Of a stretch of 64,000 nucleotides of DNA, positions 33,701 through 45,061 are shown piece by piece. The translations under genes and the position numbers were made by a program. The notes beneath the pieces were generated by a model that was not told where the DNA came from, did no database searches, and worked only from the letters and a program-made list of their open reading frames with translations. Positions within the stretch are counted from its first letter, which is position 1. Each line of letters opens with the position of its first letter. Origin of the DNA: Margaritispora aquatica (taxonomy: Eukaryota > Ascomycota > Leotiomycetes > Helotiales > Discinellaceae); contig VJWN01000018.1 of assembly GCA_007644065.1 (NCBI GenBank), positions 1-64,000 of the forward strand. Reading direction: 5' to 3'.

Positions 33701-36700
33701 CAGTGGCAACACTCCAATCATCAGTCATCATCCCATCTTGAAGATGCAGCTAATGCTGATACTGATCCACCCATACCTCATTACCAGATTCCAGAAGATC
33801 GCGAATTCGAGACCTCACTGAACCACAACCTAAACCATTTCCCATTTCTGCATCCTCTTTGGGAAGCAGATCTACGGCATGATGTCGGTAGGTGCTGTGT
33901 GTCTTCCACAAGCACGGCACTAGTATCACTTTTCGGACCTAATAAGTATCTACTTGCATGCGAGTCCCTCTGTCACCACTCAGGCTGAAGGAAAAAGAGA
34001 TATGATCCAATAACATTTCCACCATTTTGTCACGTAAGTGCGAGATCGCTCTTGGTACCCCATCATGTATCGAAGCTCCGCGTGGTCGTTGGCTTGAAAT
34101 CTTTTTGATTTTCTTTCACGATGCGCGCTTTTTTCGCCAATAACTAGGGTTGATATTCTCTGGAGTTGATTTGTGCATGAGTTTGCTGCAGGTTCAGGCC
34201 AGTGTCCGCGGCTGGCTTGTCTCGTCACCCCGGATTGGACGGATTATTCAGCGCTGCAGAAGTGAGAAGTCAAGCTTGACTGCTCAAGATTTCTTTCTCT
34301 TGATTTTTTGGTTTTGCATCCCCACGCTCATTGCAGCCCAACGCATTCAAAATGCAGCGTTGCATCAAGCTGAGTGGTTTTTACCCATCAAAAGATTGAG
34401 ATCTTGTCTCTCTCTGGCTGGCTAGCGCGGCACAAATGTCTGGCGCGTCTCTTAATAATGATACTTATCACGCGTATCACGAGCAATCAGCGAAGGGCTC
34501 TGAGGTTGATTATTGTACCCCCTCGCCTCGAGATGCTGCTCTCCCGATCCAATCCGGAGGATCTTTAGGTGATGTGCAGCCTCGGGATATTGAATGGGAG
34601 GTAGGTTCGCAATCCTTCAGATATCTGGTCTGGCACAGAGATATCTGGTGGTTTGGCTGTTTGTATAACTCGAGCAGCCATGCATCGCATTGCAGCAACA
34701 GGCTGCACTCATGGAGAATTAAATTGTGCCAATCTTATCGAGGCAAATCATAATCCAGACCGTCGAGATTTCTTTCTTAGGTCGATGAGCAGCATAATCT
34801 GAGACAGACAGGTGGCGGATATGAGTAAATAAACATTGTATTACGCAGTTCTTTCCTTCCCCAGCTCCAAGGCCCAGATCTGCACTCAGGTTGTCATTTC
34901 TTGGCTGCTGGGTGCTCTGGTGCTGGTTCGAATCAACTAGTGTAGGCTGCGAGTAATCAACTTTCTCGTGTCTCGCTCGAGATAGATACTGCTAAGGTAG
35001 GCAACCATTTAATTCATGGTAGGACGAGAGGGTGACAGTACGTAAGAGTCAGCGTGAGATGTACGTTTTTGAGGTGAACAAGTCTTATTGGATCGTGAGG
35101 TGTTGAACAGGTAAGACCTCGCCGTTGCGTCGTGAGGAACTGGTTTGTCGACGGTGGAGTTAAGGAGTGGTGTTGTGAGTGTGTGGAAGTCAGGTAGGTG
35201 CATGTGTGAGGGAGGGCGGTGTCAGCCTTCTATTTCTATTGCACCGATGTTTGTTATGCTGACTTGGGTGTGTGTGTCGTACAGCTTGTGGCTTGCATGG
35301 AGAAGAGGTAACTGGACACTTCTCTCTGCTTTCCAGGTTCTGGATTTGAGTATTACGAGATCAGTGGCTCTAAGCTGGAGTATGAGCAACAGAAGGTAGC
35401 ATAGGTAATACGACATTGATCATGTGATTATACTGTCACATGACCTGTGTACCATCATCACATGCAAAGGAATTCGGTGGTGAACGATGTCATTATCGTG
35501 CTCTATAAAGTTGATTGTAAGACCACATTTACTTTTTATCCGGAAATATAATCAGTTCTAAAAGCGTTCGTGTGGAAACCCGAGTGGATTTGTTGTATAG
35601 CGTGAATGGAAACTCAAAATCTCATGTCACAATCCTTGAACAGATGTAGGAAATATAAGTCAGAAAATGACATTATTATCGTGATTTGTTAGAATCCTTT
35701 TGGAAGTAGCTGGCACTATTGTTGTAATTCTTCTAGATTTCTCACATTTCGTCAATACCTAGTCACTTACTCAACTGAATGCTGTCATCAGCCAGCATTT
35801 CTGCTGTTATTTGTCCTTGAAATCACTATGCTAAATATCTCGTTCTGAGAGGTGACGATTGCTTTTCTAGAATAGAGTTTGGGTCATGTAGCGATATTTC
35901 GTCCACTGTGTTTGTTAATGTAGGTGACATGGTGCTGCTGTCAAATTCAGAAAGCTAAACCCGAGAAGCAACTTTTTCCCTATCACTATTTGATTGTTCG
36001 ACATTTTGTATTGCTGGCATAACCTTTAGATCCTGAGTGAAGGAGATGGTTTCAATACTTCGCTACCAGTGAGGTTTGGTGGTTCGGTTCGTATTAGTGT
36101 ACCTAATGCTGATAATTGAAGCCAAACCCATCAATTCCGAAATCAACCTTCGTTCTCATTTCCACTATCGACTTTGCCGTGCTACCTTACTTTTAACAGA
36201 GGCCACAAATTATTTCTTTACTCATGCTTGTATACGTATACATCAACCTTGATGTTCTCAATGTCTCAACCTACGATATTGCTCTACCCGATATGCTGAA
36301 ATCCTTCGATGGAACTCTAAACGTCGTAATTTGCTGTATAGATTTCGATAAGACGGCGTTTGTCTGGCTTTATAGATCTCTATTTGGTTTCTTTATGAAG
36401 ATGACATCAACAAGTGAAGTCTTGAACTGGTTCATAGTGAATGTCCGTGAGTCCTGCTTTTATTTGACGAAAAAGTGTGGCCTAAGGGCATGAGTTGACA
36501 AGACCTAGCTCTAGTGTGTCTGTAAGTCTGAGGCCAGTGAATTAAAGTTGGGTTGGTATATATACGTCTGGAATGAGCATCGAGCTTCGTTATCATGATT
36601 ACCAGTTGAAAACTATGAGTTTATTGCCTTCCCGCTTTTGTGAAATGTTGGTTAGTGTTTCATACAACAGAGATATAATAGCCGCTTCAATCACTTGCAC

Positions 36701-37487
36701 GTTTTTACCGTGTGATGAGGTTCTCTGAATAGAGAACACCGTGAAAATAGGTTGCTTTAGGCTGAGACTTTTCGTGGGTTTTGTTATCAACTCTTTTTTC
36801 TTCGTGTCCATATCTAATTTCTCATACAAAATTTTAGGGTTGGGAATCTCTTGCTCGCTCTGCAATGAAACTTTTCAATAAAGTATTCTATCATGAAGAT
36901 CTAATGCTAGATCTAGAGTTAACAAAGAAGTTGCTCCTGCGTGATCTTTCCGCTTCCAATGTTTCCTAATCTTACGCCATAACTATGCATTGAAGGTTGT
37001 TTCCAGATTCCAGAAAGAAGCCTTTTCATACCTATACTTCAAGTCTTCTCGATTCAATATTCAGTTGCTCCCATGGCTTGTGATAGATTGAGTTCAAGGT
37101 GAATCGATGTTGTAAAAGATGAAAAGCCAATCCGAGTGTGTGTGATAGTTAAGCGAGCGAGGGGGACTTGGTTGGGACGTGGGGTATCAATTCACCCCTC
37201 TAATCCTACTGTTGAGCTTTCAGGCTGAAATATTTATATCAGGTCTCATCTCTAAGAGCTTAGCTTGGTAGGGATTTGGACAGAAAAACTTTGACGTGAG
37301 ATCACTTTGAAGGCGTTCGTTCGTGAGAATTGCCCAAGAAGATTGGAAGTGCCTTTATAAGTACGTTTTTCTAGCAAGCACTAGTAACTTTCTCTCTTCC
37401 CTTCGTCTAGGCACTTACGGGTAAGCTTCGCATCATTCTCATCGTCTTATTCTCTGTCATTCCCAATTTCCTTCCTCAATAGCAAAC
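30701..37487. other. Large gene-free interval of ordinary composition
   Basis: About 6.8 kb with no recognisable domain, tRNA or repeat family. The composition is not AT-degraded, so this is not a RIP relic. Most open frames overlap each other on both strands and show no family pattern. The best, still weak, coding-like segment is 34438-34599: ATG, 54 codons, then a GTAGGT donor. Regulatory sequence or non-coding RNA for the flanking genes is possible but unproven. Confidence 0.4.
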
Positions 37488-37757
37488 ATGCCGTCAACTT
37501 TCGCTGCGTCAGTGATGATATTTCTGTCCCGATTGTCCCAATGGTATCGGACCCGTGACCCTCGAGACATAGAGCAATGCAAACCTATCTTCTATCGCCG
37601 TCGAGACAAGTCTAAGGAGGGGCGCTCTGGCTTTGGCTGTGAGGTTACAATCGCTCGCAGGCATGAAAGGGTTTGGACAGTCGTAGCCCACGTGTTGTAC
37701 ACCAATAATTGCGTTCGTGCTAAGCGTTTGGGTACATTTATATCACGAGTATCATGA
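37488..37757 (+). CDS. Possible small basic protein, 89 residues
   Basis: ATG follows AGCAAAC, a good fungal start context. Before it lies a pyrimidine-rich leader (about 37380-37480) of the kind found near fungal transcription starts, including a possible 5' UTR intron ending in CTCAATAG. The product is rich in Arg and has no recognised domain. A second frame continues beyond its stop (to 37917), so an intron could extend it. It could equally be chance. Confidence 0.25.
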   Translation: MPSTFAASVMIFLSRLSQWYRTRDPRDIEQCKPIFYRRRDKSKEGRSGFGCEVTIARRHERVWTVVAHVLYTNNCVRAKRLGTFISRVS

Positions 37758-39183
37758 GCTTGATACTGGAATTACTAAGGTAAACCCACATGTGACTTAC
37801 AAGTTCATTCCTGGCCACCAAAATCCCAAAACTTTAGTGAGCTCTGTTGAACTTCTCACTTTCCTAGAGAGAGGCCAAAGCCCTACTCATTTAGACCATG
37901 ATGAAAGAGGCATATGAAAGCCTCATATCGTGATCTTGTGTCAACGGTGGTGAATCCGATGAGACTACTTCCGCTAAAACACAGATTGTGTGCCGTCGTA
38001 ATTTACCTTATGAAATGTAGAGCGTTGCTTTTGGGCTATTCTTCAGCAGCGTAGATTTAAGCCTTGCAAGACCTGTTATACAGTTCATAAAGAGGATGAA
38101 TTAAAGCAAGAGGAAACCTGAGGCAGAGAGAATAAAGATTTTTGTCAATTTCCTTTTCGTTGTCAAGTAAGATTACCTTCTTCGAAATTTACGAAAATCC
38201 TCAATATTCATCACACACTTTCCAACAATCCATTTCCACACCACAGCACCTAGTCCGCGAATCTCAACTTAAAATTACATGGTATATCACTCTCTCCCCG
38301 CGGTGCAGGTTTCTTCACAACGAGCAATAAACCTGCCTGGTATTATATACGCAATGCCATGCTTTTTCACCTAGAAAGCCCGAAAAATCAAGATTCATTT
38401 TCTTTCCCCCTCGGTGCTTCATACTTTACATAGCGTACAATATTGCAGCATAAACTTCCACGTTCCGAACAGCCTTTTCCAAGCGTCACGACAAAGTTGA
38501 AGCTCAATTCACCGACTGACAGAGGGACAGAGGGGAGGGGAGGGGAGGGGTATTAAAACCACCCCTCTATCCCTCCCTCCATGATCCACTACCCAGGAAT
38601 CGAGGCTTTAACCAACATCCATCTCGACGATGAGACCTCTTTCTCAGTATATGATATGTTCAATGGCGCAAAAACATGCTGATCGCTGAATGTCACGTGG
38701 AAGGTGGAAGGAAGCATGCGAGGTGATTTGGAGAGAAATCGATCTCTCTCAGATATCTTTCATGAGCTCGTTGGGCCTTGCTGTCAAGTTGAAGTTTGCC
38801 GTCAATTCTCAAGTCCTCTTCCCTCCCTCTCTCCTATCGACTACCCCAGAAGAGAGCAACTTGCTTATCTTACCAAACCAATCCCGATGCGTGCAAATCT
38901 TTGGTCCATCGTCCCGGTCCGATTGGCGATTCCTTTCCGGAGCAAAATAATCGAGGACGAAGAGAGAGAGAGAGAGATCACTGATCGAGCCACAGGATAA
39001 CCACGTGCTTTTCCATCTTTGCGTATTTACTGTTCGCGACAATGTTTGAGAAATCCACGTCTTTATAAACCGCACGCTGCCATGCAATCGCGAAAGCTAG
39101 ACCGGATCGCAGTTTGAGCAGTGATGGGACGTTTCGATACGAGCTAGAACTGAATGCCCTTTCTCCTCCCTCCCTCCCTTGGA

Positions 39184-39215
39184 ATCTTGAAATCTTGAAA
39201 TCTTGAAATCTTGAA
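39184..39215. repeat. (ATCTTGAA)4 tandem repeat
   Basis: Four perfect 8-bp units in a row. Confidence 0.95.
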
Positions 39216-39342
39216 ATATAAAAACTGTCAACTCTCTAGTCGATTCTTTCGCAATTGAGATGAAACACAATTTTTGAGTTACTGCGAACTGCGAATTGCG
39301 AGTGGCTATCTTGGTGGGCTTGTGGTCGTATAATTGCCATTT

Positions 39343-39356
39343 GGGGGGGGGGGGGG
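39343..39356. repeat. G14 homopolymer
   Basis: Fourteen consecutive G; the length is prone to sequencing error. Confidence 0.9.
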
Positions 39357-39817
39357 AGTGAAGGAGATGGACTGAACGGGTTCATGGAAGCATGAATGTC
39401 TCAGCACAAAAAAAGAAAAGAAAAAGACGAACATCAAGCAAAATATTCAAAATTGACAAAAACAGAACTAGAAACAGGAACAGAAACAAATTCACACTCG
39501 ACAACAAGAAATCAAACATGAGCGAATAGTGCAATAGAAACACAATCATATAGAATTTCAACCCTAGCTGGCTACCTCTATGCAGACACCAAACGACACT
39601 AGACTACGCTCGCCCAAGAATGGAAAATCCAGCTCAACACCATTTGTCCGTCCTAATATTTCGTTCGGTACATTACTATGACCAGCTCGACCCATTGTGC
39701 CAGAACGCCACGTTCATTGGAAAAGCACCATCGCCGCCACCCCGTCTATGTTAGTTATCCTATCCAATACAGTACAAGCCAATCAAAACATGCAGAATAT
39801 GTACCTCTACTCTGGCC

Positions 39818-42800
39818 TCACGAAGGTCCAGCATCATCACTGCCATCATTACCGCCGTTGACCTCGACATCAAGCTCCATGACTTCTAGGTGAGGAGTGT
39901 TTTCAACAGGAACAGGAGGTGGAAGCTTCAACTTTCTCATAGCTCGTCTCATGCCTTCGAGAGTTGAACGTTCCTTGATCAGCATACCCTTTGCTAAGTC
40001 TCTGATAGCTTTGCGACCCATCTTCTCGTGCAGATCTTGCCATCCTGCTAGCTCGGCTGCGACGACCTGCTGCGTGTAGCGGAGTTCTCTGCCTACATCC
40101 TCGGCCTCCTCTTTGGTCTTGCGCACCTTGTCCTCTTTCTCCTCATTGAGTCGTTGACGAGTTTCGTCCATGAGACCGAGTGGCCAACGAGTGGAGCGGG
40201 AGAGTGAGTTGTAATTTCGCTCGATGGCTTTCCGTGAAGTATTGATCGATGATATGAGTGTCGTAGGCCGAGAGAGGGAAAGAAGCATTGCAATGATAGT
40301 ACCATGAATTGACAAAACGGCTGAGTGAAATGCTGTATATGGCGAAGACGAAGAAGGTGCTAGCGTCGTCACGAAAGCATCTAGAGCAGATATGTGAGTG
40401 GGTGGGATAGATGATACAGTCGAAAGAGCTCGAACCGCAAGGCCACAAGCATTGTAGAAATCTATAAACATTAGAGACTATCCATAAACTGGGGGAGATT
40501 ATTACTAACCAGTTGTTGCAGTTCGCATCATATTCGCCCTTCGTGCCACACTTTTCGTTGAGTAATTAACACTTCGGACCATTTCTCTTGCATGATCCAC
40601 AAACTGCTCCACATCACGAATATCCTCAACTGGTTCATACTCTTCTCGCACGGTTTCAAGTCTTGCTTCAGCCTTTGCAATACTTCGTTGTTCCATCATA
40701 TCAGCTTGAATATCTGGAACAAGGAAAAACTCCCAAAGCATCTCATGGGTTGAAAATGTTGAGTGTGCCAGGAGAATCTTGAGAAACGCATCCAATCGAA
40801 CCTGGATATCACGCAGGACAGCTCTGGATGGTTTCGATGGTAGCTGAAATGGCGAGCGCATACCCGAGATCGTTGGCAGCCAGGAGGCAGGGTTTTCCAA
40901 GGCAAGTAATTTTGCCAAATGCTCAAAATCTGCTAGCGATCGTCTGCACGTCGTGACAGTGAAGCTTTTGCTGCTTGAAGGTGCGCCAGACTTTACAACA
41001 AGTCTTATTGTGGCATCTTCGACAAAGAAGGATCGTACAACTGCGGTAATACGCCCATCCGGCCCAGGTTGGCCTGAGAAAAGAATTAAATCATCGATCC
41101 GATTGCGGACATCGTCGTCCTTTGCTAACTCAACAGCTGTTAGACCTCTTATCTCTTTGGCGAACAGATCTACTCGAGGATCTCCAAATAAAGCTCTGAC
41201 CATCTCAAGCCTTCCATATTTGCTCGCCACCATCAGAGCAGTGAACTTTTTATCATTAGTAGCGTTGACATCAGAGTCGCAATGCTGCAGAATTCTGACT
41301 GCAATTTGTGGATCATTCACAATGTGCAGCAGGGTATTTCCTTTCAAGTCTACATGGTCATCCACATGCAAAGACTGTCCGTCCGCCTGGTACTTCGTCG
41401 CAGCCACCAGTCCAAACTCGACCATTTCACGGTATTTGTTATGATCGTACGAACGACATAAGGCAAACAGTGGAGTCTGACCATTCCTATCTTTCTGCCT
41501 CCATGGAAGCAAACGTCCAATGCGAGGTATTAAGGCCGGCGAATTGAACATGTAATGAGCTACACTCCTACCTCTGATATCTTGCTTTGCCAAATATTCA
41601 GCAACTATTGTCTCTGATTCTGCTTGGTAGATGTAATCAAGTAGAATATCTATCAACTCAGTATGTCCCAACTGGACTGCTGCACTGAGCAAGGTTGTGC
41701 CTTCGTTGTTGCAGTCCTCAAGTACCAAGTCGATAGGGAAGTAGTCGTGTAATGAAAGCAGATACCGCAACGACTCAGGTCGCTCATTTTGAATTGCCAT
41801 CATCGGTACAGACTCTCCAAAGGAGTCTTCGGTTTGTGACAGTCTTTCAATTGAGGTATCCCCCTCGATTCCACTGCTTGTGGAGTCAATCGTTGTCGCT
41901 CTCGAACGAAAAGACATTTCCGAGTTACTCGACATGCTTCGGGTATCCATAGTGACCATCTTTGGTCGTCGCAATGGGGGAAGCCTTTCCTCCTCGGACT
42001 CGGACTGGACTTGCCATGGGAATACATGAGTTAATGTTGAGGCTTGTGATAAGCCGCTAATACTTGAACGGGAGCTGCGTCTTGTATGGCCGTTTGTAGA
42101 GTTCCACGGCAAATTCTCGTCAATTGCGTCATCAATGTTGTTGTCTGCAGAGTCATCCTCCTCATCAGAAGAGAGCTCTCTTTCAGGCTCCATTATCTTC
42201 ATCATAGCCTTTATTTCCCCTTTCTTAGTTGCCTGCCAGAGCTTATTATTCCTTCTGCTAGCTTTGCGCAGACCTCCAGAGTCGCGAGCAAGATAAGATA
42301 GAACAGCCTCAAAGGTGCTTAAAGCATAGCCCATTTCACCACTTTCCACATCATCGATGAAAATGAAGTGTCGCATGTACAATAGCCGCGCCTGAAGATA
42401 TTTGACTTGAGCTCGTATTACCACAATCAACAGCAAGGAAACCAGAGTATCCGCGTTGATGGTCAAGACGGGACTGAGTTTTTCAACCGTCGGTTCACCA
42501 TTTACCAGTCCCCTCGGGATATCAATAAGTTGCGTTACTGTCTTCAGGGTCACTAGTAGAATGTCCATCATTTGCTGAGGACTGCCCGCAACGCCTAATT
42601 TGCGAAATTCTTCGACAGCTCTTCCAAGTCTCATGGTCAACTCACGCTTGCCTCTTTTTCCTCCTTGGATTGGTATGCCGACTTGTGAGATATCAACGAA
42701 TTCCATTTGGCGAATCTTAGACTCCAATTCAAGGTCTTCGGGTCGCCTCATAACGCACAGTCTCGGGTAGAGAACCGAGTCATGAACCTGCTCGGTAACA

Positions 42801-43906
42801 TAACGCTCAATCAGGCGTTCCACCACCGGCCCAGTCAAGTCGGTGGTAGCTCCCAGTAAAGACAGTTGCTGTTTGTCCACCATTTGAAACAGGTCGATTG
42901 CAGCAGTTACTGCTGTCTCCAATGCACCACGCATAACATCCTCATCGTCCTCAATATAAAAATCCTCCACTAAGCGTCTTTCTGCGAGACCATTAGGACG
43001 AAAGTCTGGTGCGGAATTCATGCTGTTAGAACGGGCTTTCTTCATTGCCGTGGCAATTGGTCCGTCTGGCATTGGATCCGGTATGACCGCCGCAGAAGGA
43101 GGAGGTGGGAGTGGCTTATCGAAGACCAAGTTGAATTCCTTGAATAACCTCTCCAAGCCAGGCTGCATCTGTCTAGCTATCATGGGGAAGTTATTGAGCA
43201 AGTCATTGAATGTCTTGATGTCTTTCTTCTTAGGTAGCATGGCTGATGCTGCAGTCGAATCCACCAGTGACGTCGTCCTTGGGGGGAGAGATGGTCGTCC
43301 GAACGATAGATTGAGAGGGAGTACAGCAGGCGCAATCTTGATCTCTTCGTATATTCCTAGCAGAGGCCTTGATATGTAGTAAACGAGCCATTGCTTTGGC
43401 TCCAGTGTATCGGGATACCATATTGTGTCCCACAGCAATTGTGCTTGGTTGAGAGTCTTGAAGCCTGGCAACAAGTCAGTATCTCAGCCTTGCGTAGTCA
43501 ATGAAGCCATACCTTTATTACTGTACACATATGCATCCTTGACAACTACCGTTCGCCCATTGACCGTCGTATATTGCTTTGGTTTCCCCCTACTCTCTCG
43601 CATATTCGGTGCATCCCTCCCTCCCGCAGTCGTAGCATGGCTAGCTGGGATTCGCAAGACATGGCTGCCCAGGAATTCTTCAGATCCAGCGAGATCTGAG
43701 TATAGGGCGCCAGACTCGCGATCGCGGGAGGTGAGGAGGACTTCAGTAGTAGGTACTAGTAGGATCTGAACATCGATTAGCATGAAGTGCTCTTCCAGGC
43801 GCATTCCATGTAGCTTCCAGGGGCTTACATGATGATGAGCAGGAGTACACTGCGCCGGCAGAGCGCTCTTGAAGAAAGCGCATAGAAAAGGGTTTAGAGG
43901 TTGCAT
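39818..43906 (-). CDS. VPS9-ankyrin-PX protein, putative Rab5-type GEF
   Basis: Four exons (43906-43829, 43765-43513, 43464-40510, 40461-39818) encode about 1309 residues. Introns are 63, 48 and 48 nt; the first has no in-frame stop, so it could be missed, but removing it gives HHH-ILLVPTTEVLL. A VPS9 core lies at about residues 325-505 (INADTLVSLLLIVVIRAQ, GEMGYALSTFEAVLSYLA), preceded by its helical bundle. Ankyrin-like repeats follow at about 665-900 (GTTLLSAAVQLGHTELIDIL, GNTLLHIVNDPQ, FTALMVASKYGRLEMVRALF). A PX-like domain lies at about 920-1035 (TIRLVVKSG, RRSLADFEHLAKLL, PSKPSRAVLRDIQVRLDAFL). A helical, coiled-coil C-terminus comes last. VPS9 domains load GTP on Rab5-family GTPases, and PX domains bind phosphoinositides, so an endosomal role is likely. 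The gene is head to head with the deacetylase. Confidence 0.9.
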
Positions 43907-44300
43907 TCATTCGACATTCGTACTCTAGATCAACATCTACACGCAGGGCCGTAGTCCTGCTTGTTCTGAACGTCCTGGTGTTTGGTATCGTGGTATGATG
44001 CTGGAGCTGGACCGAGTGGATTGAGCAGGGTGGAGGAAAGCAGGAAAGTTGGTAGATGTCTGGGTTCATTAGAACGTTAGATAATTTACAGTTCGTAAGT
44101 TTGGATGTGCTTGCCGGAATGGGTGTCAAATAGCAGTAGCAGATACGTGAGGGAGTATTGCAAAGCAAACAAATGCAATGCAATGGAATGTTTGCTTGAT
44201 GCTTTGATAGCAGCTGATGATAGCTTGAGCCAGAACCTTAAAACCGGTCGCCTGAATTATTCGTACTTCGCTGCGTTCGGGGCGGCTTCCTGTCCTATCT

Positions 44301-44330
44301 TGTCCTGTCCTGTCCTGTCCTGTCCTGTCC
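44301..44330. repeat. (TGTCC)6 tandem repeat
   Basis: Six perfect pentamers, with further partial copies on each side. Confidence 0.95.
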
Positions 44331-44420
44331 TGTCGTACAGTACCTGGTCCGGGATCCCCACAGTTGAGGATTGACTGGTGAGAGAGACCTGGAACGTCCA
44401 AACGTCTGGGCTGTTGGGCT

Positions 44421-44450
44421 ACTGGGCTACTGGGCTACTGGGCTACTGGG
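44421..44450. repeat. (ACTGGGCT)~4 tandem repeat
   Basis: Three perfect 8-bp units and a fourth with one extra G. Confidence 0.9.
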
Positions 44451-44510
44451 GCTGTTAGGAGAGACCTGACTTGAGAGGTGACGGCGGGAGAGAGCTGAGC
44501 TTTCATGTGA

Positions 44511-44620
44511 CTGGCGAACTGGTCTCTGGTCACTGGTCACTGATCTCTGGTCACTGGTCTCTGGTCTCTGGTCTCTGATCTCTGGTCTCTAGTTACTGGT
44601 CTCTGGTCTCTGGTCTCTCC
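44511..44620. repeat. Imperfect CTGGTCT/CTGGTCA repeat
   Basis: About fifteen 7-bp units alternating between CTGGTCT, CTGGTCA and CTGATCT across roughly 110 bp. Confidence 0.85.
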
Positions 44621-44739
44621 AGCTGAGTGTCTTATCTGGATGAAAGCTGACTAACCACAAGCTTCTTCGGGCTTTAGTATTGGTATTCGTATAACGTATA
44701 ACGTATTCCTATCCTCTCACGTGCCTCTGTAGTCCAAGC

Positions 44740-44811
44740 GAATGTCACACCTCTCACACCTCTCACACCTCTTCTCACCACCTCCACCTCCACCTCCACC
44801 TCCACCTCTCT
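44740..44811. repeat. CACACCTCT and CCACCT repeats
   Basis: Several CACACCTCT units followed directly by five CCACCT-type hexamers; a pyrimidine-rich strand just upstream of the deacetylase. Confidence 0.85.
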
Positions 44812-45061
44812 CTTTCCCCCTATTCTTCTTTCTCCCCATCTTTGCATTCCGACGGATACTCCCCACTCATGAGAGCTTTATCTCTCCCACTACTGAACTA
44901 TGATGCTGCCAATTATGTGTGACAATGTTCACATACTAAAAGGCAGAGCTACCCCTCCTTGAATACTTTCAAGATTCCTGCCTCTTAGGTTTGTTTATTC
45001 TCTCTTTCTACTCTCTCACAATTCATATATCCCAATTCTGCCTCCATTTTCAATCATCACA

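Larger units (their letters stand above)
37758..39817. other. Intergenic with simple repeats
   Basis: No gene supported. It holds the ATCTTGAA tandem repeat at 39184-39215 and a 14-base G run at 39343-39356. The right end may include the 3' UTR of the VPS9 gene. Confidence 0.4.
43907..45061. promoter_or_regulatory. Divergent promoter region packed with tandem repeats
   Basis: The 1155 bp between the VPS9 and deacetylase start codons contain at least four different short tandem repeats (44301-44330, 44421-44450, 44511-44620, 44740-44811). A pyrimidine-rich leader precedes the deacetylase ATG. No gene is supported inside. Confidence 0.65.

Noticed and set aside
34925..34940. GGTTCGAATCA, similar to a tRNA B box
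   Set aside because: No matching A box upstream and no acceptor or T stems can be folded around it.
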